From Actinomycetota bacterium (GTDB lineage Bacteria; Actinomycetota; Coriobacteriia; Anaerosomatales; Anaerosomataceae), in NCBI GenBank assembly GCA_009773565.1, contig WSXY01000005.1, positions 1-64,000 of the forward strand: DNA of 64,000 bases. The letters run 5' to 3'. Of this stretch, positions 1 through 8,043 are shown one piece after another; positions within the stretch are counted from its first letter, which is position 1; each line of letters starts with the position of its first letter. The translations under genes were made by a program, and so were the position numbers. A model generated the notes under the pieces. It did no database searches, was not told the DNA's origin, and saw nothing but the letters and a program-made list of their open reading frames with translations.

Positions 1-734
1 CCGTCGTCGCCACGTATTCGTACGATCCGTGGGGTCGCGTCACGAGCGTCTCAGGCTCCGACGCCGCGCTCGCCGCACGCAACCCGCTCCGGTACCGGGC
101 GTACTACCACGACGCCGAGACCGGCCTCTACTACATGCCCGCCAGATACTACGACCCGGCGACGTATCGGTTCCTGAGTGTGGACCCGGACGCGCCGTCG
201 GCGGGCGATCCTGCGAGCCTGAATGCGTTCGTGTACTGCGGGAATGACCCGATCGGGGCGACGGATCCGAGCGGGGCGCGTGCGGACCTGGACGGGGACG
301 GAAAGGTCAGTGTTGAGGAGCACAAGATACTCAACCTAAGGGACAAGATAGCCGCTAAAGCGCGCTCCAAAGCGGCGGCATCAGCGGCGGCCCAGCGCGC
401 GCAACAAGCAGCGGAGGCGAGGGCGGCAGCGATGGACGCGTACTACGCCGCGCTGTTAGGATTGAATCTGGTAACGCCAAGCATCGCAGCACCAGTGCCG
501 GACTCAGTCGCAGAACGTGATTACTTTCGGGACGCCAGGGAGGCTGCTGCACTTGTTGCGCTTGTTGCTGGATTTCCTCCGGCGTCACTCTGCATCACTG
601 CAATAGGCTTTGTGCTCATCGGTCTCGGCGCGGCAGCAACACTGCCCGTCGCAACGGCCGCGCTATTTGTTGTAGGTGCTATGACGATCGGGGCTGGAGT
701 ATTGTCCTTCGGTATCGAACGGAGGTGGTGGTGA
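1..734 (+). CDS. RHS repeat-associated core protein, C-terminal end (5' truncated)
   Basis: The open frame runs in from the left edge and ends at a TGA. It encodes the end of an RHS/YD-repeat protein: a YDPWGRV-type repeat, then the hallmark core with TGLYYMPARYYDP, RFLSVDP and a closing DPSG. After the core comes a variable tip of about 150 residues. The tip starts with a DLDGDGKVSVEEH stretch that fits a calcium-binding EF-hand loop, continues as an Ala/Arg-rich helix, and ends in two hydrophobic segments and the sequence ERRWW. RHS proteins form a large shell that carries a variable C-terminal toxin or effector. I do not recognise this tip. The next gene overlaps the stop codon, as expected for an immunity partner, which is inference only. 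The size of the whole protein is unknown. Confidence 0.85.
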   Translation, partial: VVATYSYDPWGRVTSVSGSDAALAARNPLRYRAYYHDAETGLYYMPARYYDPATYRFLSVDPDAPSAGDPASLNAFVYCGNDPIGATDPSGARADLDGDGKVSVEEHKILNLRDKIAAKARSKAAASAAAQRAQQAAEARAAAMDAYYAALLGLNLVTPSIAAPVPDSVAERDYFRDAREAAALVALVAGFPPASLCITAIGFVLIGLGAAATLPVATAALFVVGAMTIGAGVLSFGIERRWW

Positions 735-1090
735 TGATCCTATTCCCTGTAGACACGCTCATACCCGAAATCATTCTCGGGGTCATAGGCCTTGTGGGAA
801 TGTACCGTTTTGCTATCTCGCTCAGTATGGCTGTCCGCGAAGAACATCCGCAGAACGGGGAGCGTCAAGTTCGTCTTGGCTACAGATTGGCCGTCGGGCC
901 GATGTTTGCGATGTTCCTACTGGACTACACCGCCATTCAGCTGACGAATGTCCCGCACCTCGCCTTTGTCGCGTACGTGTTTCTGTTCTTGGCCTTCGGG
1001 TTCCTCGTCCTGATTCCTCTGAGAGTGCGCATTGCCCGCACTCGCGCCGCCAACGGATGGGCACCATGGCCTGGGAAGCTCATCATCTAG
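734..1090 (+). CDS. Small membrane protein downstream of RHS tip, possible immunity protein
   Basis: The product has about 118 residues. The ATG at 734 shares its A with the TGA of the RHS gene (TGATG), and a GGAGGTGG ribosome site lies inside the end of that gene, so the two are translationally coupled. GTG codons at 725, 728 and 731 are alternative starts. The protein has three or four hydrophobic segments (roughly residues 3-28, 52-70 and 72-98) and a basic segment before the C-terminus, so it should sit in the membrane. No family is recognised. The position directly after a variable RHS tip suggests an immunity protein, and a membrane immunity protein would suit a membrane-active tip. No sequence motif proves this. 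Confidence 0.6.
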   Translation: MILFPVDTLIPEIILGVIGLVGMYRFAISLSMAVREEHPQNGERQVRLGYRLAVGPMFAMFLLDYTAIQLTNVPHLAFVAYVFLFLAFGFLVLIPLRVRIARTRAANGWAPWPGKLII

Positions 1091-1199
1091 CACACAACTT
1101 CATCTGGTCTGCGCGGAAACAGCGGCGTGAGTTGCTTGCGCCATCGGGCTGCTTACAGGAGAATCCTCGGCAACCCTTGAGCAGCTGAGGAGGACGTGA

Positions 1200-2300
1200 A
1201 TGTCCCGGGACGAACTCATCCGACCCGACCTTGAGCCGCTCGTCGCGTACGCCCCCGGGCTACGCGCGAGCCAGGTACGCGAGCGCTCGGGTAAAGACGT
1301 CGTCCTGAAGCTCTCCAGCAACGAGCATCCCTGCGGTCCCGTACCGCTCGCCGTCACTGCGATGGAGGCCGTTCTCCACCGGCTCAACCGCTACCCCGAC
1401 GGCGCATGCGTTGCGTTGACGCGCAAGCTTTCCGAACAGCTCGGTGTGCCCGTGGAGAGCATCGTCGTCACCAACGGCAGCAACGAGCTGCTGCGCATCC
1501 TCGCGCAGGTCGTGCTTCGTCCCGGCGACGAAGTCGTCTTCCCGTGGCCGTCGTTCATCGTCTATCCGATGGTCACCGCGCTTTTTGGTGCGACCGCCGT
1601 GAGGGTTTCGCTCACCGCCGATGACGGCCTCGACCTCGACGCGATGCTCGCCGCGATCACCCCCGCGACGCGCCTGGTCTTCCTCTGCAACCCCAACAAT
1701 CCGACCGGCACGATCTATGGCCGGGAGGCTTTCGAGCGCTTCCTGGCGAGCGTTCCGCCGCACGTCCTCGTGTGCGTTGACGAGGCGTACTTCGAGTTCG
1801 TCACCCACGAGTCGTACCCTGATGGTCTCGCATATTTCGATGGCGAGCGACCCATCGTCGTGACACGCACGTTCTCGAAGATCTACTCGCTGGCCGGCCT
1901 TCGCGTGGGCTACGGCATTATGCCTGCGTCATTCGTGCAGGCCGTCAACAAGGTCCGCGAGCCATTCAACGTGAATACCGTGGGCCAGATCGCGGCCTAC
2001 TACTCGCTTGAAGATGAAGCCGAAGTTGCGCGCAGGCGCAAGGAGAACCAGGAGCAGAAGGTCTATCTGTATTCGTGCTTCGACCGGCTCGGTGTGAAGT
2101 ACGCGCTTTCGGAAACGAACTTTGTGTATTTCCATACAAAGAAGCCGGTCGAAGTCTTCGAGGCTCTCCTCGAGGAGGGCGTGATCGTTCGTGACTTCGG
2201 GAATGCTCCCGCACTGAGAGTGGGAATCGGAACTCCTGAGGACACGCAGCTGACGATCGCAGCACTACAAACGGTCGCCGCGCGTCTCGGCAGCATCTGA
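1200..2300 (+). CDS. hisC: Histidinol-phosphate/aromatic aminotransferase (class I/II PLP enzyme)
   Basis: This 366-residue fold-type I aminotransferase starts at an ATG preceded by GAGGAGGACGTGA. Family signatures are SSNEHP near residue 40, CNPNNPTGT, VDEAYFEF, and TFSKIYSLAGLRVGYG, where the Lys at about 227 forms the Schiff base with pyridoxal phosphate. The C-terminal RVGIGTPEDTQ carries the substrate-carboxylate Arg typical of HisC. HisC converts imidazole-acetol phosphate and glutamate to histidinol phosphate. Many HisC-like enzymes also transaminate prephenate or aromatic keto acids. The genes that follow (aroF, tyrA, aroA) favour an aromatic role, and a PHP histidinol phosphatase lies about 17 kb downstream. 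Substrate cannot be decided here, so the symbol reflects family, not proven reaction. Confidence 0.85.
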   Translation: MSRDELIRPDLEPLVAYAPGLRASQVRERSGKDVVLKLSSNEHPCGPVPLAVTAMEAVLHRLNRYPDGACVALTRKLSEQLGVPVESIVVTNGSNELLRILAQVVLRPGDEVVFPWPSFIVYPMVTALFGATAVRVSLTADDGLDLDAMLAAITPATRLVFLCNPNNPTGTIYGREAFERFLASVPPHVLVCVDEAYFEFVTHESYPDGLAYFDGERPIVVTRTFSKIYSLAGLRVGYGIMPASFVQAVNKVREPFNVNTVGQIAAYYSLEDEAEVARRRKENQEQKVYLYSCFDRLGVKYALSETNFVYFHTKKPVEVFEALLEEGVIVRDFGNAPALRVGIGTPEDTQLTIAALQTVAARLGSI

Positions 2301-2365
2301 CGTCGCGGCGGCCACCAGGCCGGAGTAGCGACGCACGCGATCGCGTGCCAGAGGAGTGAGACGCA

Positions 2366-3391
2366 ATGCTTATCATCATGCGCGACCACGCCAGCCAGGC
2401 GGAGGTCGACCACGTCGTAGAACGCTTGCGCGAAGCCGGTGCCGAGGCGCACCTGTCCGTCGGCGAGGTCAAGACGATCATCGGTGTCATCGGCGAGCGC
2501 GAGATCATCTATGCGCTCGAGATGGAAGGCGTTGCCGGTGTTGAGGAAGTCGTTCGCGTCCTCAAGCCGTACAAGCTCGTCTCGCGCGATTTCCAGCCTG
2601 AGGATACCGTCATTCGCGTCGGCACCACGACTGTAGGCGGGGGAGCGTTCGCGATGATCGCCGGGCCCTGCTCGATCGAATCCGAAGAGCAGCTCTTCTC
2701 CACCGCGCGCGCGGTCAAGGCCGCCGGTGCGACGATGCTGCGTGGCGGCGCGTACAAGCCGCGCTCGAGTCCGTACGCCTTCCAGGGCATGGGGCTCGAC
2801 GGGCTCAAGCTCCTGCGCGCCGCTGGCGACGAGGTTGGCCTGCCGGTCGTGACCGAGGTACTCGACGTTCGCGATGCCGAGAAGGTCGCCGAGTGGGCCG
2901 ACGTGCTGCAAGTCGGCGCGCGCAACATGCAGAACTTCATGATGCTCGATGAGCTGGGAACGTTCCGGAAGCCGATCCTCCTCAAGCGCGGCCTCTCGGC
3001 CACCATTGAGGAGCTGCTCTCGGCAGCGGAGTACGTCCTTAAGGGGGGCAACCGCGACCTCATCTTGTGCGAGCGCGGGATCCGCACCTTCGAGACGTAC
3101 ACGCGCAACACGCTCGACCTCGCGGCTGTCGCGGCGCTCAAGGCGCTCACACACCTGCCGGTCATCGTGGACCCCTCGCACGCAACCGGTCGCCGTGAGC
3201 TCATCTCGCCGATGTGCCGCGCGTCTGTGGCAACCGGCGCCGACGGTCTCATGGTCGAGGTGCACATCGATCCCGAGCACGCACGGTGTGACGGACCGCA
3301 GTCGCTTCGGCCCGAGGAGTTCTCGGCGCTCGTGCGAGACCTCGCGCCGCTCGTAACGCTCGAGGGACGCACCTTTGGCGGTGAAGCCTGA
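2366..3391 (+). CDS. aroF: 3-deoxy-7-phosphoheptulonate (DAHP) synthase, type I-beta with N-terminal regulatory domain
   Basis: This 341-residue enzyme catalyses the first step of the shikimate pathway, condensing phosphoenolpyruvate with erythrose 4-phosphate. Residues 1-70 form the ferredoxin/ACT-like domain found on Thermotoga- and Bacillus-type DAHP synthases, which mediates feedback inhibition by aromatic amino acids. The barrel follows, with AGPCSIES at about residue 100, GGAYKPRSSPYAFQG, GARNMQN, LLKRG, and a conserved DPSHATGRR metal and substrate region near the C-terminus. An AGAGGAGTGAG ribosome site precedes the ATG. The TGA overlaps the ATG of tyrA, so translation is coupled to the tyrosine branch. 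Confidence 0.95.
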   Translation: MLIIMRDHASQAEVDHVVERLREAGAEAHLSVGEVKTIIGVIGEREIIYALEMEGVAGVEEVVRVLKPYKLVSRDFQPEDTVIRVGTTTVGGGAFAMIAGPCSIESEEQLFSTARAVKAAGATMLRGGAYKPRSSPYAFQGMGLDGLKLLRAAGDEVGLPVVTEVLDVRDAEKVAEWADVLQVGARNMQNFMMLDELGTFRKPILLKRGLSATIEELLSAAEYVLKGGNRDLILCERGIRTFETYTRNTLDLAAVAALKALTHLPVIVDPSHATGRRELISPMCRASVATGADGLMVEVHIDPEHARCDGPQSLRPEEFSALVRDLAPLVTLEGRTFGGEA

Positions 3392-4512
3392 TGTTCAAGT
3401 CCGTGATGATCGTCGGACTCGGCCTCATCGGGGGATCGATCGCCGCTGCCGCGAAGGAACTTGATGACGCGCCGGTGATCTACGCCGTCGACACCGATCA
3501 GGTCACTCTTGCGTACGCCGTTGAGACCGGGTTGGCGGACGCCGCGGCGCAGCCCGACCAGGCGTTCCGGAGCGGCTGGCTGGACGCCGGGACCGTCGAA
3601 TTGGTCGTGCTCGCAACGCCCGCAGGCCTTGTGGCGGAGTGGATCGGTCGTCTCGCCGATGCGGGCTACCGCGGTATCGTGACCGACGTCGCGTCCACCA
3701 AGGCCGGCGTTCTTGCGGCCGCCCGTCATCATCACTCACAGGGACTGCTCTTCATCGGTGGTCACCCCATGGCGGGTTCCGAGCGCAGCGGTGTGAAGGC
3801 CGCCGACCCAAAGCTCTTCCGCGGCGCCTACTACGTGCTCGCGCCCACCGATGACGTCGATCTCGAGGCGTATCGCCAACTGCACGAGTTCGTCTCCGCG
3901 CTGGGTGCCCGGGTCATCTCGGTACCCGCCGAGGCGCATGACGAGGCGGTCGCGGTCATCAGCCACGTGCCGCATGTTGCCGCGGCCGCGCTTGTCGCGC
4001 TCGCATCGCGTCGCTCGGAGAGCAGCGGTCGCGACGTGCTGCGGCTTGCCGCCGGCGGTTTCAAGGACATGACGCGCATCGCGGCGGGCAGCCCGGACCT
4101 TTGGACCGGCATCTGCCTCGACAATGCGGAGCCCGTTGTCGCCGGCATCGAGGAGCTCCAGGAGGTTCTCGGGGAGTTCGCCGACAGCGTTCGCGAGGGC
4201 GATGCTGTTGCGGTTCGCGACTGGCTCGCCATTGCCGCCGAGGTCCGGACCGCGCTGCCCGCGCAGTGGGTGCCCGACACGGCCGCGCTCTTCGAACTGT
4301 CGCTGCCCATGAGCGACCGTCCCGGCGTGGTCGGCGAGATCACGACCGCCGTGTCACGGGCCGGGTGTAACATCGAAGACATCGAGATCGACCATCAGTC
4401 CGAGGACAGTGCTGTTCTTCGCCTGATCCTGACCGATGAGGGCAATCGGCGAGCACTGCTCGCGGATCTCTCGGAGGCGGGATTTGCGGCTGTTCTTCGC
4501 CCGCTCGAGTAG
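3391..4512 (+). CDS. tyrA: Prephenate dehydrogenase with C-terminal ACT domain
   Basis: This 373-residue NAD(P)-dependent enzyme oxidatively decarboxylates prephenate (or arogenate) on the way to tyrosine. A Rossmann GLGLIGGS motif lies at residues 9-16, and GHPMAGSERSG is the substrate-binding and catalytic loop of the TyrA family. The helical dimerisation domain contains FKDMTRIA. Residues 299-373 are an ACT domain (SDRPGVVGEI near its start), which usually confers tyrosine inhibition and is common in Gram-positive TyrA. The ATG overlaps the aroF stop, and the next gene, aroA, follows 11 bp later. The cofactor and the arogenate/prephenate preference are not determined. Confidence 0.94.
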   Translation: MFKSVMIVGLGLIGGSIAAAAKELDDAPVIYAVDTDQVTLAYAVETGLADAAAQPDQAFRSGWLDAGTVELVVLATPAGLVAEWIGRLADAGYRGIVTDVASTKAGVLAAARHHHSQGLLFIGGHPMAGSERSGVKAADPKLFRGAYYVLAPTDDVDLEAYRQLHEFVSALGARVISVPAEAHDEAVAVISHVPHVAAAALVALASRRSESSGRDVLRLAAGGFKDMTRIAAGSPDLWTGICLDNAEPVVAGIEELQEVLGEFADSVREGDAVAVRDWLAIAAEVRTALPAQWVPDTAALFELSLPMSDRPGVVGEITTAVSRAGCNIEDIEIDHQSEDSAVLRLILTDEGNRRALLADLSEAGFAAVLRPLE

Positions 4513-4523
4513 GAGGCCACACC

Positions 4524-5834
4524 GTGCGCTCTCACATCCGAAAGGCCGCAGCGCCCCTGGTCGGCGAGATTCGCGTTCCCGGCGATAAGTCGATCTCGCA
4601 CCGCGCGGTGCTCTTTGCCGCGATGGCCGACGGTACATCACAGTTGAACGGTGTCCTCGACAGCGCGGACGTTCGCTCCACAATGGCCGCCGTTGAGGCG
4701 CTTGGTGCGGTTGTCGAGGTGCTGGCCGAGACGGACCACGGGCTTGACCTGGCGGTTCACGGCTGGGGTTCCGACGGACCGATAGAGCCGGTCGGTGCGA
4801 TCGACTGCGGCAATAGCGGTACGACTGTGCGGCTGCTTCTCGGAGTGTTGGCTGGCTATGACGTTCATGCGGTGCTTACGGGCGACGAGTCGCTTTCTAA
4901 GCGTCCGATGAGCAGGGTCGCGACACCACTCGCTTCGATGGGCGCGCGTGTGGAAACCTCGGACGGCGGTGTGCTGCCGGTCGGCGTCAACGGCGGTGGC
5001 CTTGTCGGTGGCGATCACAAGCTGCCGATCGCCAGTGCCCAGGTCAAGAGCGCGCTCCTGCTTGCGGGCGTACGCGCGGAAGGCGTCACGCGCGTGTGCG
5101 AGCCCGCGCCCAGCCGCGACCACACGGAGCGCATGCTGCCCGCGTTCGGGATACCGGTCGGACGTGTCGGGCTGTGCGCGAGCGTGTCCGGGCCGCTCAT
5201 TCCGGCCTCAGCCGATGTCGGCGTGCCGGCGGATCCCTCGTCTGCGGCGTTTCTCGTCGGCGCCGCTCTCATCGTCCCTGGAAGCGATGTCACGTTGCCC
5301 GGCATCTCACTGAACCCGACTCGTATCGGCTTCCTGCGCGTGCTCGCACGCATGGGCGCGAGGATCGACATCACGACCGGTCCCGAGATGTGCGGTGAGC
5401 CCACCGGTGATCTCCGCGTGCGCTATACCGAGAACCTCACAGGCACGACCGTTGCGGCCGACGAAGTGCCGTCGCTTATCGATGAGGTGCCGCTCCTGGC
5501 TATCGTTGCCACGACCGTCCAGGGGAGTACGCTCTTCGAGGGCGTCGGGGAGCTTCGCGTCAAGGAGTCCGATCGCCTGACCGCTATCGCCGACGGCATC
5601 AACGCGCTCCAGGGCGGGGCTTTGGCGACCGAGGACACCCTCACGATCACCGGAGGACGCCCTCTTACCGGGGCGTCGCTTGACTCGCTCGGCGACCACC
5701 GGCTTGCGATGGCGTTTGCCGTGGCGGGTCTTGTCGCGTCTGGTGAGACGGTCATCGACGGCTTCGAGGCCGTTGACGTGTCGTATCCGGGATTTGCCGG
5801 GGACGTCGCGCAACTCCTTCTCGGCGCCAGCTAG
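4524..5834 (+). CDS. aroA: 3-phosphoshikimate 1-carboxyvinyltransferase (EPSP synthase)
   Basis: The product has 436 residues and starts at a GTG behind AGGAGGCCACACC. EPSP synthase transfers the enolpyruvyl group of phosphoenolpyruvate to shikimate 3-phosphate. Visible signatures are PGDKSISHRA (residues 18-27), the NSGTTVRLL stretch near residue 95, the RPMSRV region near 128, and a C-terminal LRVKESDR with SLGDHRLAMAFAVAGL. The substrate-binding Lys, Arg, Glu, Asp and His residues are all present, so the enzyme should be active. It closes the aromatic cluster and leads into cmk. The aroA-cmk neighbourhood is common in bacteria. Confidence 0.96.
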   Translation: MRSHIRKAAAPLVGEIRVPGDKSISHRAVLFAAMADGTSQLNGVLDSADVRSTMAAVEALGAVVEVLAETDHGLDLAVHGWGSDGPIEPVGAIDCGNSGTTVRLLLGVLAGYDVHAVLTGDESLSKRPMSRVATPLASMGARVETSDGGVLPVGVNGGGLVGGDHKLPIASAQVKSALLLAGVRAEGVTRVCEPAPSRDHTERMLPAFGIPVGRVGLCASVSGPLIPASADVGVPADPSSAAFLVGAALIVPGSDVTLPGISLNPTRIGFLRVLARMGARIDITTGPEMCGEPTGDLRVRYTENLTGTTVAADEVPSLIDEVPLLAIVATTVQGSTLFEGVGELRVKESDRLTAIADGINALQGGALATEDTLTITGGRPLTGASLDSLGDHRLAMAFAVAGLVASGETVIDGFEAVDVSYPGFAGDVAQLLLGAS

Positions 5835-5906
5835 CCGACGGTCGGACGACGGGCGCGTGCTAGAATCCACGTGTTCAGCACCTACGATTTCGCAGGAGTC
5901 TCCCGC

Positions 5907-6578
5907 ATGATCATCGCTATCGACGGTCCGGCCGCATCCGGCAAGTCAACCGTAGCCCGTGCGGTCGCGCGCAGGCTTCGCTACCGGTATCTCGACACCG
6001 GGGCGATGTATCGCGCGGTCGCCGCCGAAGCTATCTCGTGCGGCGTTTCCTTCGAGGACACCGTCGCACTCCAGGGCCTTGCCGAGGCGACGCACGTTTC
6101 CTTCACCTACCACGGAGACGATCCAGTGCCTTCGGCGGTCATGGTCGGTTCACGCGATGTGACCTCCGAGATTCGCACGCCCGCGGTCGACGCCGCTGTC
6201 AGTCTTGTCGCACGGATTCCGGGTGTTCGCAGCGCGATGGTGCCGATTCAGCAGAGCCTCGCCTTGACGGACGACACCGTCGTTGAGGGTCGCGATATCG
6301 GGACGGTCGTCTTTCCGGACGCTGCCGTGAAGGTCTACCTCACCGCCTCGCCCGAGGAGCGCGCCCGGCGCCGGTTCGGCGACCGTGAGGCCGCAGGTCA
6401 CGAGGCCGAGATCGCGGCAGTAGCAGCCGACATCACGGAGCGCGATCGCATCGATAGCACGCGCGCGGCAAGCCCGCTTGCGACCGCGTCGGATGCCACC
6501 ACCATCGATACGACCGGCCTGACGGTCGATGAAGTCGTTGATCGCATCGCAGAACTTGTGTCCGGGGTAGCGCGATGA
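5907..6578 (+). CDS. cmk: Cytidylate kinase
   Basis: This 223-residue nucleoside monophosphate kinase phosphorylates CMP and dCMP. The P-loop GPAASGKST begins at about residue 7, followed by LDTGAMYR and EGRDIGTVVFPDA, the usual Cmk signature. I place the start at the ATG that follows GCAGGAGTCTCCCGC. An in-frame GTG at 5871 would add 12 residues before the P-loop strand and lacks a good ribosome site. The stop overlaps the ATG of plsC (ATGA). Cmk here is the free-standing form, not fused to ribosomal protein S1 or Der. Confidence 0.95.
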   Translation: MIIAIDGPAASGKSTVARAVARRLRYRYLDTGAMYRAVAAEAISCGVSFEDTVALQGLAEATHVSFTYHGDDPVPSAVMVGSRDVTSEIRTPAVDAAVSLVARIPGVRSAMVPIQQSLALTDDTVVEGRDIGTVVFPDAAVKVYLTASPEERARRRFGDREAAGHEAEIAAVAADITERDRIDSTRAASPLATASDATTIDTTGLTVDEVVDRIAELVSGVAR

Positions 6579-7195
6579 CACTCTTCGCGTCGATAGCCCG
6601 ACCGCTCGCCTGGCCGCTCTTTATGGCGGCGTTTCGCGTACGCCTGATCGGTCGAGAGAACATCCCGAAGTCCGGTGGTGCGATTCTCGCCGGCAACCAC
6701 GTGTCCTACATGGACCCCGTCCTCCTCTGGGAGTTCGCGCCACGGCCAACGCACTTCATGGCCAAGAGCGAGCTCTTTCGAGGATTTCCCGGATGGGTGC
6801 TCAACAACGCGTACGCATTCCCGGTCGTTCGCGGAAGTGCGGACCGTACGGCGATTGCGACGGCCACGAAACTCCTGGAAGACGGCGAGCTCGTCGGCAT
6901 CTTCCCCGAGGGAACCCGTTCGAGTGACGGCTCGCCCGGGGAAGCGCATGGCGGCGTCTCGTTCATCGCGATGCGCGCCGGTGTCCCAGTCATCCCGGTC
7001 GCGTTCATCGGCACCGACAAGGTTTTGCCACGCGGGCAGAAGTTCATTCATCCGGCGCGCGTCACCATCAAGTTCGGCGCGCCCATCGACCCAGCAACGT
7101 TCACGGAAGGCTCCCGCAAGGAGCGGATGGAAGCGTTGACCGCTACAATCATGAAGCGTATTGCCGAAGAGCTTGAAGCTGCGAGGAGGCTGTAG
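6575..7195 (+). CDS. plsC: 1-acyl-sn-glycerol-3-phosphate acyltransferase
   Basis: This 206-residue membrane-associated acyltransferase adds the second acyl chain to lysophosphatidic acid during phospholipid synthesis. Motif I is NHVSYMDP, the HX4D catalytic pair, at about residues 47-54, and motif III is FPEGTRSSDG near residue 110. An N-terminal hydrophobic stretch would anchor it at the inner membrane face. It overlaps the cmk stop by 4 bp, and ispH starts 2 bp after its own stop. It forms a phospholipid pathway with plsY and gpsA downstream in the same run. Confidence 0.93.
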   Translation: MTLFASIARPLAWPLFMAAFRVRLIGRENIPKSGGAILAGNHVSYMDPVLLWEFAPRPTHFMAKSELFRGFPGWVLNNAYAFPVVRGSADRTAIATATKLLEDGELVGIFPEGTRSSDGSPGEAHGGVSFIAMRAGVPVIPVAFIGTDKVLPRGQKFIHPARVTIKFGAPIDPATFTEGSRKERMEALTATIMKRIAEELEAARRL

Positions 7196-7197
7196 CC

Positions 7198-8043
7198 ATG
7201 CGCGTGATCGTCGCAAAGCACGCTGGCATCTGCTACGGCGTTGAGCGCGCGCTTAATCTCGCCGGCGAAGCGGCAGCAGCGGGCGGCGAGGTTCGCACGC
7301 TCGGGCCGCTCATCCACAACCCGCAGGCCGTTCAGGCGCTCCGCGAGCAAGGTGTGGAGGTAGCCGCCGGTGTCGATGAGGTTTCCGGCGGAACGCTCGT
7401 GATCCGCTCGCACGGCGTCGATCCGGCAGTCATCGCGCTCGCTGAAGAGCGCGGCCTCACCGTTGTCGACGCGACGTGTCCGTTCGTTTCCACCGCTCAG
7501 CGTCATGCGGCGGACCTTGCGCAGCAGGGATACTCCGTCGTCATCGTCGGCGAGGCCGAGCACCCCGAGGTCGAGGGCATTCTCGCGCACGCGGGCGGGC
7601 ACGCGCTCATCGTGCAGCGCGCGGCCGATCTTCCGGCGAAGGTACCCTCGCGGCGCATCGGTGTCGTGGTGCAGACCACGCAGTCACCGTCCCGTCTCGA
7701 AGAGGTCGTGGCCGCGCTGTTGCCACGCGTGACCGAGCTCCGCGTCTTCAACACCATCTGCAGCGCCACGGCGCAGCGGCAGAAGGCTGCCGATGAACTC
7801 GCGCGCGAGGTCGATGTCATGGTCGTCGTCGGCGGCTACAACTCCGGGAACACGACCCGCCTGGCCGAGATCTGTCAGGCCGTGAACGACCGCGTTCACC
7901 ATGTCGAGACTGCAGCCGAGCTTGACCTCGCGTGGTTCGAGGGCGCGAGCGTTGTTGGTGTCACCGGCGGCGCATCCACGCCCGCCGAACAGATTCGCAG
8001 CGTCATTGCGGCGATTGAGGCGCTCGGCAGTAATGACGAGTGA
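7198..8043 (+). CDS. ispH: 4-hydroxy-3-methylbut-2-enyl diphosphate reductase
   Basis: This 281-residue iron-sulfur enzyme performs the last step of the methylerythritol phosphate pathway, giving isopentenyl and dimethylallyl diphosphate. The three cluster cysteines are in the N-terminal GICYGVERA (Cys at about 12), in DATCPFVS, and in NTICSATAQRQ. HNPQ and the two HG/HPE histidine motifs (SHGVD and EHPEVEG) match the family. The protein is of the short, free-standing type without an S1 fusion. It overlaps the next gene by 11 bp, so the two are co-translated. Confidence 0.96.
   Translation: MRVIVAKHAGICYGVERALNLAGEAAAAGGEVRTLGPLIHNPQAVQALREQGVEVAAGVDEVSGGTLVIRSHGVDPAVIALAEERGLTVVDATCPFVSTAQRHAADLAQQGYSVVIVGEAEHPEVEGILAHAGGHALIVQRAADLPAKVPSRRIGVVVQTTQSPSRLEEVVAALLPRVTELRVFNTICSATAQRQKAADELAREVDVMVVVGGYNSGNTTRLAEICQAVNDRVHHVETAAELDLAWFEGASVVGVTGGASTPAEQIRSVIAAIEALGSNDE

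Noticed and set aside
1091-1199. T-box or attenuator ahead of the aromatic operon
   Set aside because: No T-box motif, specifier stem or terminator with a T run could be found. Only a good ribosome site is clear.
7901-8032. N-terminal extension of the DUF512 gene
   Set aside because: The 44 extra residues lie inside ispH in another frame, are Arg/Ser/Pro-rich, and lack a ribosome site. The ATG at 8033 gives the family start.
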